From Heterohyrax brucei (taxonomy: Eukaryota; Chordata; Mammalia; Hyracoidea; Procaviidae): a stretch of 64,000 nucleotides of DNA. The DNA is taken from NCBI GenBank assembly GCA_028571685.1, contig CM053140.1, positions 221,979,323-222,043,322 of the forward strand, in the 5' to 3' direction. The notes beneath the pieces are model-generated. The model ran no database searches, was not told where the DNA came from, and was given only the letters and a program-made list of their open reading frames with translations. The position numbers were made by a program, and so were the translations under genes. Below, one piece after another: positions 1 through 9,885 of this stretch. Each line of letters begins with the position of its first letter. The first letter of the stretch is position 1.

Positions 1-151
1 GTCTCTCCCCCATCCAGTAGGAAGTCAGCTGGATGACATCCTATGGATGCAAAGAACCATAAAGTGCACATGTGATATGGTCGCTCTGTGTCACCAAGTC
101 CAATCCATTTCTGCCTGAAGAGTTGACCTCCTCACAGATTCTTATATTTGC

Positions 152-239
152 TCTGTCTCTCTTTCTTCCTCTCTTTTTCTCCCCACCACCCTCTCTTTTA
201 CTCCCTCTCCTCTACTTCAGTCCCTTTCTCCTTGGTCCT
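152..239 (+). repeat. Polypyrimidine-rich tract
   Basis: This stretch is almost entirely C and T on the + strand, broken by a few A and G bases. It explains the 83-residue Leu/Pro/Phe/Ser-rich open frame that overlaps it. There is no downstream exon-like feature to suggest a splice acceptor, so it is best read as simple low-complexity DNA. Confidence 0.75.
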
Positions 240-1583
240 GAGGTCATCCTCAGTTTTGAAACAAAACCAGATTCTTCTTGCAAGGTGAGGCCAACCATCA
301 GGAGTAAAGTAATGAGATTATGATTAAAAATATACCTTGATAGAAGATTTTCCATCAACCAGTCACAAAAATCTTATCTCTGGTACACAATTCATGACTC
401 AAAGTATATATAACTCAGGCATGGAGTATGAGATACAAAACTCTTTATTTGGCACCCATGACTCTTTGTACACCTGAATGTCTCTTTTGTGCAATCTGCA
501 GCCTCCAAGAAAGGCAAATTTTGTTCAGATCAACCACAGTCATTTTTACTTTGACTTATTGAACCAAAGAGGGTCTGTGGGAGTATTGCCTGGTCTGTGA
601 GGTGTGGCATTAAGAAATGAGACTTGTGTAGGAAATCCAAAAACCAAATAGAGTTAGTACTCACAGGTCCAGAGAGGAAATTATAGCGCACCTTGATGCA
701 GGGCTGCATAGAGGGTTGTACCTAGGGGCAAAGCAACTATAGGCTGGAACTGTAGAAGAGGACTTACGCATGGCAAGTGGGGTGGGGCCTCAGAGTTCAT
801 ATGTACTTAAGTTTTACCAGTCAGTTTGTTTGAAGAGCATTAGAGCAGGAAAAGAAAAAAAAAAATTGTCACAGGGAATCGTATGGGTCATGCCTGGGAG
901 GGGCAAGCAGCAACTATGGTTGTTAAGAGACTAGGTTTTGTGAGAGCAAAAGGTCTGTGTCACATGAAACTGTATGGGGCACAAAAGGGAAGGTTAGTTA
1001 GAGACCACAACTGTTGAAAGACTGTGACAATATAGGGTTGGCTATGTTAGAGACTCAGACAAAGGACAACTAGGAGGAATTAATAAATATTGAAGTAGCA
1101 AATTATGTGAGCCATACATTGGCCTCATGACAACCAATGAATTAAGATAACTCTTAAGGTACAGACTTTCAATTTCAGGGGTTTAACATAAATGAAGTTC
1201 ATTTCTAGTCAGTTAATGAGGGTATCCCTGGTTGACAAGTGGCTTTTCTTCACATGGAGAATTACAAACTCTAATGCCTTTTATTTTATAGATCTGCCAG
1301 TCCACAGGGCCTAGGGTACTCTGTTTTCAGGAAGTGGATGAGGAGAGAAAATGAGATGACTAATCTGCTTCTCAAATGTCTCAGTCTTGAAATGTGACAC
1401 ACTTCACTTCCTCTCACATTCAAGAGAACTAGCCATGTAATCTTTGCTGGATGTAAGGGAATTTATGAAGTACTCTCCCTGGTGGAGCAGCTATGTTCCA
1501 TTTACAAATCGTTATTGTGGAAGGAGGAGCAAGAATCATGGGTCTGCTGACAATCTCTGTCACAATTCCCTTCTATAATTCAA

Positions 1584-1603
1584 ATTATATATATATATAT
1601 ATA
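1584..1603. repeat. (TA)n microsatellite
   Basis: About ten alternating TA dinucleotides, imperfect at the edges. Confidence 0.85.
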
Positions 1604-1633
1604 ATACATATTTAATGTCTATTTCAAACCTAT

Positions 1634-1725
1634 GGTTGTTGTTGGGTGCCACAGAGTCAATTCTGACTAACAGCAACCCTATGTTACAGAGTAGAACAGC
1701 CCTACAGGATTTCTTCTGCTGCTCA
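1634..1725 (-). repeat. AfroSINE 3' portion, antisense
   Basis: The block begins with GTTGTTGTT, the complement of an (AAC)n tail. It then reads as the complement of the AfroSINE 3' half: a degenerate tail motif, then the complement of 'ctctgt...agggttgct'. It abuts the sense-strand RTE copy. The shared tail type is what couples AfroSINEs to RTE machinery in afrotherians. Confidence 0.7.
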
Positions 1726-1734
1726 AGAAATTTG

Positions 1735-3110
1735 GAGGATAGCTATCTGGCCAACTGACTACAAGAGACCCATGTTTATGCCCGTTCCAAAGAAAGGTGA
1801 TCCAATCTAATGCAGAAATTACCGAACAATATCACTGATATCACACACAAGTAATATTATGCTCAAAATCATTTAAAAGCGACTGCAACAGTATATTGAC
1901 AAGAAACTGCCAGAAACTCAAGCTGGATTCAGAAGAGGAAGTGGAACCAGAGACATCATTGCTGATGTCAGATGGATCTCTGCTGAAAGCAAAGAATACT
2001 AGCAAGATGTTTACTTGTGTTTCATTGACAATGCAAAAGCATTTGATTGTGTGAATCATACTAAATTATGGCTAGTGTTGTGGAGAATGGGAATTCCAGA
2101 ACACAGTTGTGCCCTTAAGGAATCTGACTATGGATCAAGAGGCAGTTGTGCCAACAGAACACGGGGACACTGCACAATTTAAAGTCAGAAAAGGTGTGCA
2201 TGATGGTATATCTTTTTATCATAACTTTTTAATCTGTATGCTGAGCAAACAATCTGAGAAGCTGGATTATACGAAGAAGAAAGAGGTATCAGGATTGGAG
2301 GATGACTCGTTAACCACCTACATTATGCAGACGACACCACCTTACTTGCTGAGAATGAAGACGATTTGAGACATTTACTGATGAAGATCAAGGACCACAG
2401 CTTTCAAAATGGATTGCACCTCAACATCAGTAAACAAAAATCCTCACAACTGGACCAGTATGCAACATTGTCATAAATGGAGAAAGGATTGAGGTTGTCA
2501 AGGATTTCATTTTACTTGCATCCACAATCAACTCATGGAAGCAGCAGTCAAGAAATCAAAAGATGAACTGCATTGGGAAAATCTGTTGCCAAGGACCTTT
2601 TTAAAGTATTCAGAAGTAAGGATGTCACCTTGAAGACTAGAATGTGCCTGACCCAAGCCATAGTATTTTCAGTTGCCTCATATGTATGTGAAAGCTGGAT
2701 CATGAACAAAGAAGACAGAAGAAGAATTAATACCTTTGAACTGCAGTGTTGGAGAAGAATGTTGAATGTACCATGGACTTCCAAAAGAACAAACAGATAT
2801 GTTCTGGAAGAAGTACAACCAGGATGCTCCTTGGAAACAAAGATGGCAAGACTGCATTTTACATACTTTGACATGTTTTCAGGAAAGATCAATCCCTAGA
2901 GAAGGACATCATGCTTGGTAGAGTGGAGGGTCAGTGACAAAGAGGAAGACCCTTGTCGAGATGGATTGACACAGTGGCTGCAACAATGAGCTTAAGCATA
3001 GAAATGATTGTGGACATGGCACAAGACCAGGCAATGTTTTGTTCTGTTGTTCATAGGGTGACTATGAGTCAGAACTGACTTGATCACGCGTAACAACAAC
3101 AATCTTTAAG
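1735..3110 (+). mobile_element. RTE/BovB-clade LINE, 5'-truncated
   Basis: This is a sense-strand RTE LINE of the kind abundant in afrotherians. It starts inside the reverse transcriptase region, so the endonuclease half is missing, and runs through the RT and C-terminal regions to a 3' end reading 'gactatgagtcagaactgact' and finishing in an (AAC)-rich tail. That 3' end is essentially the AfroSINE tail, consistent with RTE supplying enzymes to the SINEs. Frameshifts and stops throughout show it is a fossil. Assignment rests on translated motifs and the tail, not on a database search. Confidence 0.85.
1745..2899 (+). pseudogene. RTE reverse transcriptase pseudogene
   Basis: The decayed polymerase would have copied RTE and partner SINE RNA at a nicked target. 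Visible landmarks in order: a QAGFRRGSGTRD-like stretch near 1918, a 'VYLCFIDNAKAFDCV' block near 2010 (first catalytic Asp region), and a YADD catalytic box at 2324-2335 followed by TTLLAENED. The C-terminal part is the cleanest: an open frame at 2573-2899 with RRINTFELQCWRRMLNVPW. At least two frame changes and several stops separate these blocks. There is no intact start and no endonuclease domain. Confidence 0.85.
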
Positions 3111-3781
3111 GAATCAGATCACCCAATCTTTCTCATGCAATATTTTCTCTTTTGGTTACCAGTCAAATGTCTAACTCTTGTGCCACCAGGGATCCTGGTT
3201 TCAAACCTAGGAGATGATGTAACTATATAAAATTTCAGTTTCTACCTGAATTCTGTTTTCTCAGATTCACACTTGAGAAGGAAATTCTTCTTGAATGTGT
3301 GATGATACCTTATGTACTAAAGACATCCATTTGTAACACATTAAAATAAAACTTTATTACAGAGTATAGATATTCCAGTTTACAAGGTGATGACACAACT
3401 TGATTGCCTGATTTAAACTCAATCCAATAGAATATATTAAATACCTTTCTATGCATAAATAGAATAGAATCAGTCACAGCTGATTCATAGAACATCCTAC
3501 AGCTCATTTATAATCTTTCAAAAGGATTTAGATTCAAAGTAGACCGTGTATCACTTAACACATCTCAGTAAAATTCTTATGTAGCCTAGCTAAACACCTC
3601 TGGAGGCCTGGGTACCAGCACCATACTTATGCTCTCCCTTTCTTCCATTTCTGACTGGCCTGGACAGTTCTGAGCCTTAGGTTACTCCTCACTCAAATGA
3701 GAAGATTACACCAGATATGGTCTTAGACTTCTTTCACTTCTCATGCTCTATACTTCTTCATGCCTTTGATGTTAATGGCCA

Positions 3782-3818
3782 CATGAGTCGGATCCGACTC
3801 GACGGCACTTGGCTTGGC
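3782..3818 (+). repeat. Tail-only AfroSINE/RTE 3' fragment (A)
   Basis: Thirty-seven bases match only the extreme 3' tail of the AfroSINE/RTE type. They contain the perfect 16-bp palindrome GAGTCGGATCCGACTC, then GACGGCACTTGGCTTGGC. No SINE body lies upstream. Flanks show no convincing target-site duplication, so the mechanism for this copy is unproven. Confidence 0.75.
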
Positions 3819-4683
3819 TGGCTCCAAAACCAGGGAAAGAAAAGAACAGTTTTATTACTGAAGTACAATCTTATTTAGTACTCTTCAGAAGTAGCAGTCC
3901 AGACTCATATTCCTCAGAGACAGATAATAAAAATACCAGATACTGTAAATTGAGAAATTTAGTCTTTCAAGAGTTGGAGGAAAAAAAAAATTACCAAGCC
4001 AATTTACCACCCCATAAGTCATCAAATACTTCATATTCAGAGCTGCAGGCAGACAGTGTGGAGTCAATATTCTTGCAAAGAAACCCAGTGAATTTATCAG
4101 AAACGGGTCTTCAGGTTTGCTAGATAGAGTAGAAGTTGACAACTACTGCCTTCAAACTTAAGTTTGTGAATATGTACAGATGTTCTACCTTAGGATGAGG
4201 CATACCACAAATGGATCAATTTTATTGTTGCATCTGACCACCAGACATCTGACACAGAAATTATCCTATAAAATACTTAATTTTTCACAGAGCATTAAAT
4301 GCAGTAACAGCTCCTAACCAGACGTGTAGTTTTCTTGAAATAAGTATATTCAGGAGAGAGAAAGAGAAGAATGAAATATTATTGATGGAAAGCAAGTAAA
4401 AGTCCCAAGAAGGATATCATTTTGTCTTTAGAGGTGGGAAGTAATGCTCAACAGACTCCAGAATAAAAATTTTAGAAGTGGAGGCAACTCTGTACTGGCT
4501 ATCAGAGAAAACAGTCAAGCCAAGAGCTAGTCAACTCCTATTCTTCTGTGTTCCTTCACCCCTTAGGATAGTACATGGAAATTGCTTAGGAAGACTGTAG
4601 ATTAATCACTTTTATTTCAAATAAAATAGAAAAGTATTTTGAACAAAATGAAAGTACAACAAATCTGTCTGGTTTGTTGTATT

Positions 4684-5031
4684 GTGGTGGCTTTCATGTT
4701 AATGTGATGCTAGAAGCTATATCATTTATGTTCAAATACCAGCAAGTTCATCCATGATGGACAGGTTTCAGTGGTTCTTCCAGACTAAGAGAAATTAGGA
4801 GGAAAGAGCTGGCAATTTGCTTCCAAAAACTGGCCAACAAGAACGTTATGGATTACAACAGAAGATTTTCTGACAGAGTTGTAAGATGGGTCCTGTAGGT
4901 TAGAAGGCAAAAATTGATTTAAACACAGTAGTGACTATTAGGATTGTGCAGGACTGAGCAGTATTTTATGTTATACACAGGGTCATTGTGAGTCAGAGCT
5001 GACTAGATAGCATCTAACAACAACAGTTTTG
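4684..5031 (+). repeat. Non-autonomous RTE-derived element
   Basis: The left part resembles a region upstream of the RTE endonuclease frame ('...tccatgatggacaggtttcag...ccagactaag'). The right part is the RTE 3' end ('gcaggactgagcagt...gtgagtcagagctgact', ending in an AAC-type tail). No RT region lies between them. It therefore looks like an internally deleted RTE of SINE size. The left-part assignment is from memory of afrotherian RTE sequence. Confidence 0.6.
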
Positions 5032-5231
5032 AAAAGGGAGGGGAGGTTAGATAAGACACTCAAGAATTTGCCAGATTTCAAATTGAAAAAACCAAATGCT
5101 AACTCCATTTTCTTTTAAGGAATAAGAGAGAAAACAATTTATGTTGACTGGCAAAGGACTAGGAGAGGACTGTGGTTACAAAGCCAACACAGTTAAGCCA
5201 AAGCAGTTGTGCAGTATTTAACAATAATGAT

Positions 5232-5690
5232 GAACAGTTAGCTGCTGTTAAGTCAGCTCCTGCTCATGGGTAACTTATGGACAATTAAACTAAATTATTC
5301 TCGCAATCACCAGCATGTTTGAGTCTATCTTTGCAGCTATTCTCCCAAGGCATGTCATTGAGGGTCCCCTTGTTTTCACAGGTCTTCTTCTTCATCAAAC
5401 ATATTATCCTACAGCAATTGATTCCTTTTGATGACATATTCTAAAGCACGCCTAAATGGTTTTCTGCGTTCTCATGGCAATGGTACAACATCATGATTCA
5501 TAAGGTTGCCACAAATGAGTTTCCAGAAGTAGATTGCCAGGTCTTTCTTCCTACTCTGTTTTAGTCTGGAAGCTCTGCTAAAATCTGTCCATCATGGGTG
5601 ACCTTGCTGATATTTGCAATACTGATGGCACAGCTTCCAGTATCAGAGCAACGCAAAAGCCGCTATAATAAGACAAACCGATAGATGGAT
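5232..5690 (-). repeat. RTE-derived composite, antisense
   Basis: Read on the minus strand, this shares the 'ccatgatggacag...agcttccagactaaaacag' module with the element at 4684-5031, then runs into sequence like the RTE 3' region and an AfroSINE-like tail at the left edge. It is probably two overlapping or nested antisense RTE-related pieces. The boundary near 5455 is uncertain. Confidence 0.5.
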
Positions 5691-5707
5691 GATGGATAAC
5701 AATAAAC

Positions 5708-5745
5708 CCCAAACTAAACCAGTTGCTGTTGAGTTGATGGAAGCA
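5708..5745 (-). repeat. Short antisense SINE-tail fragment
   Basis: This reads as the complement of an AfroSINE tail ('aaaccagttgctgttgagttga') with no SINE body to its right. It may be another tail-only insertion, more diverged than the others. Confidence 0.45.
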
Positions 5746-5916
5746 ATTCTGTTAATTTAAGCATCAGAGAGTGAAATCCAAATTGAAAGACTTTGGCTGG
5801 TCGGCTGTAGTGAAGAATTGGGACATGGTTTAAATGAAGCAGCGCTTGATGATAGTTGGAGACTAACAAGATACCTAATGCGAGCTCATACTTTTTATTT
5901 CCTATATCTTGCTCTG

Positions 5917-6082
5917 GAAACCCTGGTACCATACTGGTTAAGCATTACAGCTGCAAAACAAAGGGTCAGCAGCTTGAATCCTCCAAGTGTTCCTTAGAAA
6001 CTCAATGGAGCAGTTCTACTCTGTTCTACAGAATTGCTGTGAGTCAGAATTGACTCGATGGCAGTGGGTTTCCATATTGTTC
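5917..6082 (+). repeat. AfroSINE, near full length
   Basis: This tRNA-derived SINE starts at 'ggaaaccctggta', carries a degenerate Pol III B-box-like 'cagcttgaatcctcc', then 'ggagcagttctactctgttct', and ends with 'gtgagtcagaattgactcgatggcag'. It is about 165 bp, the expected size for this family. Confidence 0.85.
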
Positions 6083-6639
6083 AAAATGGCATACACTTTT
6101 CACTAATGACACGTAAATGTTCTATTTTTAAAGAGTTTGTTTTGGAGAAAAATCATAGTTTTTCTAGAAAGTGCTGTATTTTATTTTTTCTTAGTTATCT
6201 GTGCCTGAATAACAATGGTAACAGTTTGTTTTGACATGGCTAGGTACCACGACCTTGTAATAGATATACAGTTTTCAAATACCAGGTTTATAATAAGCTC
6301 TAATTTTTAGTTCTGTGAACGTATAGTTACAAAAAAAAATCACATCATTAAATTCATTCTTTAGGTCTCATCATTTCAGAGAATTAGTGTATGTCATTGA
6401 ACCCTATAATCTTAGAGTTCCAGGACCTTGGATGTCATCTAAGCCTGTGTTTCTCACTTTTTCTTTTTTTTTATTATCACACCCGTATAGAGAAAAACTA
6501 AATTATAATAAGCTCTCCTAAATAAGAAACATTAAATACTAAAGAATATAATTTTGGGATTGGGCTCAGCTTTGGAAGGTAAGAAGTCGTTATAATATCT
6601 TTCTCTTTTCACGCCTCAAGAACCAAATTTCACCTGCGT

Positions 6640-7200
6640 GGGGACACCAGTGTCCTGGTGAGAATACATCATCTGGTCTAAAATCCTTATTGCTGTTGTT
6701 GTTGTTAGCTGCTGTCAAGTGGGCCTCAGAATCATGTCAACCCCATACACAAAGGAACAAAACACTGCCCGGTTCTGCACCATACTCATGACTGGTTGAG
6801 GTTTGGACAATTTTGCATGGAGTTTTCATTGGCTAATTTTTGGAAGCAGATCACTAGCTCCTCTTCGTAGTCTGTCTCAGTTTGGAAGCTCTGCTGAAAC
6901 CTGTTCAATCACAGCAACGCACAAACCTCCTGACAGATGAGTGGTAGCTGTAAATGAGGTATGTTGGCCAGGAATTGGACCCAGGACTAGAATTCCTGCG
7001 TCAAAGGTGAGAATTCTGCCACTGAACCATCACTGACTTGTCTTTATTTTGCAAATAAGGAAATGGAGCCCAGAGTGGACAGCGACAGCGGGCACTCAGC
7101 ATTTTGGTGCCAGGACCAAGTTGAGAACCTGATTTTTTGCATTCTCATGGCAGTGTTCTTCCCCATCTCTACTCTGTTTCCCCATCCCAACAGGTCTAGG
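6640..7200. repeat. Old MIR/L2-type repeat, split by a SINE
   Basis: The left piece ('catctggtctaaaatcctta', to about 6691) and right piece ('gcaaataaggaaatggagcc' from about 7046) look like consecutive parts of an ancient mammalian repeat interrupted by the antisense SINE at 6692-7045. The flanks CCTTATT and CTTTATT may be a diverged target duplication. Family assignment is tentative. Confidence 0.4.
6692..7045 (-). repeat. tRNA/RTE-type SINE (~330 bp class), antisense
   Basis: The left edge is GTTGTTGTTGTT, an inverted (AAC)n tail. Reading minus-strand, the RTE-like 3' part, the 'cagagcttccaaactgagacag' middle module and a tRNA-like head ('ggttcagtggcagaattc...gaccc...gtccaattcctgg') follow in the expected order. 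This is the longer afrotherian SINE with an RTE-derived tail. Confidence 0.75.
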
Positions 7201-8820
7201 TGGGCATATCACAACATGGACAAGTGTACAGTGGGGGAGAGGCACAGTGAGCCCTTCATATCCAGCTTGACACCAACTTATAGGACTTGGCAAAAGAGAA
7301 TTCTTTCACAAGGGGTAGAACCTGAGCTAACATCTGTCACTCAGACCGGTGTCATCTTTGGAATTCAAGCTGAGTGACTGTGTTACTCTGGGTTTCTCAG
7401 ATAAAGAATATAAGAAATCTATATCCACTTCTGACAGCAAGAGTAGTCCTTAAAGCCAACTGGCCCATCTCTCTGAGGAAGTACTCAACAGAGTCAAATG
7501 TCTAACAGAGGAAAAAAAGAGGAATGAGTTTTTCTTTTAGAGGACTGACCATTGAAAGCATCCCTCTTTTGGAGAAATAGGCTGAATGGATAGCATTTCC
7601 AGCAGCAGTCCCTGAAGTAGAACTGAATCAGGACAAATGAGTGCAGAAAGATTTCTCACTCCTCTATTTATGTGTGCAGATAGTCCAATATGTTCTTAAG
7701 ATCAAGCCCTTAGAATCAGATTAAAGGCAAAACAGGTAGCATTTCTGAGGAGGGACAAACAAGGCTGGTAACTGAAAGCATTATGGTTATGACTGAGAAT
7801 TATCATGAAGAGTGGTGGTGTGTTGAAAAATAGACTATTTGAATGTCAGCCTTAGTAATTTATTTAAATGTTATGGCTGCTCTGTGACTCCCAGTGGAAT
7901 TTCTCGCTCACATTTTTAATATCAAGTAACTTTAAACAGCCCATATACAAATTTCAGAAAATGAAATCATTCATTTTTTTGCAAAGCAATCTTAGCATTT
8001 TCGTTTGCTAACTGGTAGCAGTTGGTCCAAAGAAATGAAGCACTGATAAGAGCCTTTATAATCACGCACCCAATTGCCCACTTGGTGTTGGTGTGTTGCA
8101 GGATGTCTTAAACCACATACAAGGGTATTCCAGGACTTGCTTTAAGCTTTGCAGGCATAGGGGAAGAAAGCCACAAAGCAAAATAAAAAAAGTAGCAATC
8201 TTTTGATCTTTGAGACTATTAGTGATCTCATCTGTTACACTGGAGATTAAAAGAGCAAATTTTTCCCATATTGCCCTAATCAGTTACATACCCACCAATA
8301 AATAAACAATGACTGAGTGATGCTTCCAGCTTCAATGCCAATATTTTTTAAGAAGGGCTCCTCATAGTATTAAGGATACCTTCTTAACCCTGCTTTTTAA
8401 TATCAACTATTCTTTAACAAAAGCCATTAACACAGTTATGAGTGTGTTTTTAAATCTTGTAAAAATTTTCAGAAGGTGCTGGTAGAGGAAGCTGCACTCC
8501 TCAAATGTCTCCACAACATTGGCAGCCTTGGATGAGGAACAGGGGCTGGCAGAGAATACAAACTATTTTCTTATAGCTTCCAGTGTGCCTTAACAATACT
8601 GTAATTTTCTCCCCTGAATTTATTGCCTTGAGACAATCTTTAAATCTTAAATCAAAAGTATTCCCTAAAGTCTTTTTAAAACCAAACAATAACTTAGCTT
8701 AACTAGTAAAAAAATGTCTGTCTTGAACATTACGCTCTTTTAAGAAGTGTCTGTTTGAGATCAAAATGACAAGAGAAACTGGAAAGATTAGATAGGAATC
8801 TTTCTTAGAAGCCAGTGGGT
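7200..8820. other. Non-coding sequence, no recognised element
   Basis: No frame longer than about 60 residues carries a recognisable motif, and I see no SINE tail, LTR end or terminal inverted repeat here. Confidence 0.5.
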
Positions 8821-8821
8821 T

Positions 8822-8985
8822 TGTGTTATTGAAAGAAGGACAACTCAGAAAAAGAAGGAGAGAATGGTTGCACAACTGAGAGTATAATCAATGTCATTAA
8901 ATGGTACACGTAGAAATTGTACCACTGGTGTATGTTTCATTGTGTATGTTCTTAACAACAACACAATAAATTTTAAAATACTACA
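8822..8985 (+). repeat. Dispersed ~165-bp repeat with A-rich 3' end
   Basis: This block shares order and wording ('gttattgaaagaaggacaac', 'gaatggttgcacaact', 'gtatgttt...tgtgtatgtt', A-rich end) with the first unit of the tandem array at 39504-39999. It is therefore a dispersed repeat unit, perhaps a LINE 3' end. I cannot name the family. Confidence 0.55.
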
Positions 8986-9009
8986 ATTTTTTGTGTGTTT
9001 CATGATGTA

Positions 9010-9432
9010 ACACAGTGAAGGTGTGTCCTTCCCAGCATGACACCTGAATCAACTAAGAGACATCAAACATTTGAGAAAGAGAAAGACTTTATTGCAAGCC
9101 AGTCAAGCAAGGAACTTGAGAGTCTAAATCTTGCCTCATGCTCTGAATTTGGGGATTTTAGGGCAGTTCTACAGTACCAGACAGGGAATTTATGCATAAT
9201 TCTGGGAGTAGGTGGGCAATTCCAGGAACTACTTAACATGATGAGGTTACATCAAGGGGCGCGCAACGGTGGCTTAGGAGGATGTGTTTTCTGAAGTTTA
9301 TCCAAGGGCTTATTGCTCAAGTCTGAATGGAGGCGGTGTTGCCAATTAGTGAAGTGGTTTTAAGCAGAAGAGCAGTAAGATGACCTTCGGCTGCTCCAAA
9401 GAACGCCATAGCAGGAAGTCACAGACCCTAAG
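9010..9432 (-). repeat. Possible older LTR, antisense
   Basis: The block has an inverted polyadenylation-like 'gactttattgcaag' and the general style of an antisense retroviral LTR. It was interrupted by the LTR at 9433. I do not recognise the family and see no clear termini. Confidence 0.3.
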
Positions 9433-9885
9433 TGTCATAGATTGCCTTGTGTCCCCCCCCAACTGTATGTATTGTTTTGAATTGGCTACAAGTCCCCATA
9501 GAGTGCAGTTCCTCCCACATGTTGTGAATCGTGCCTCTGTGGTGTTGATGAGGGTACGTGGACAGAGTTGTGTTGGCAAGGCAAGACTCGAGTTACCAGC
9601 TGTGGGATGTAAGGGAGAGAAGTGAGCAGTGTAAGTTGCGAATCTCATGCCACCCAGGAGGCAGCTCCAAGAGCAGAGCGTGTCCTTTGGACCTGAGGTT
9701 CCTGCGCTGAGATGCTCTTCTTGAATTTGGACTCAGCTTACGAGACTGTGATAATTTCTTTTATTGAATGGACCTATAACTTGTAAATGGATTTGTGGGT
9801 TACTGGACTGTGACAATAAAGATTGTCTTCATGAAACCGTCCACTTGTGGTATTTTTGTTGGAGCAGTACCTGATGACTAAAACA
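9433..9885 (+). mobile_element. Solo LTR, MaLR/ERVL-type (family 1)
   Basis: The element begins TGTCATAGATTG and ends GATGACTAAAACA, the TG...CA termini of an LTR. Inside are the run of Cs near the left end, an AATAAA-like 'gacaataaagattg' near 9815 and the 'gtggtatttttgttggagcag' 3' end shared with the other family-1 LTRs in this window. Flanking bases CTAAG and CTACA are only partly alike, so the 5-bp target duplication has decayed. This is one of the more diverged copies. Confidence 0.8.

Larger units (their letters stand above)
1..1633. other. Non-coding sequence, no recognised element
   Basis: I recognise no gene or named repeat here apart from a pyrimidine-rich tract and a short (TA)n run, both listed separately. 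The open frames are short and low-complexity, and stops are frequent in all frames. Old, heavily diverged repeats could be present but cannot be seen by eye. Confidence 0.5.

Noticed and set aside
152-239. Polypyrimidine tract as a splice acceptor
   Set aside because: No AG-flanked open exon follows, and the tract is far longer than usual. Simple low-complexity sequence is more likely.
7063-7377. 104-codon frame as a host gene
   Set aside because: Its start lies in an old MIR/L2-type repeat and the rest shows no motif or neighbouring exon.
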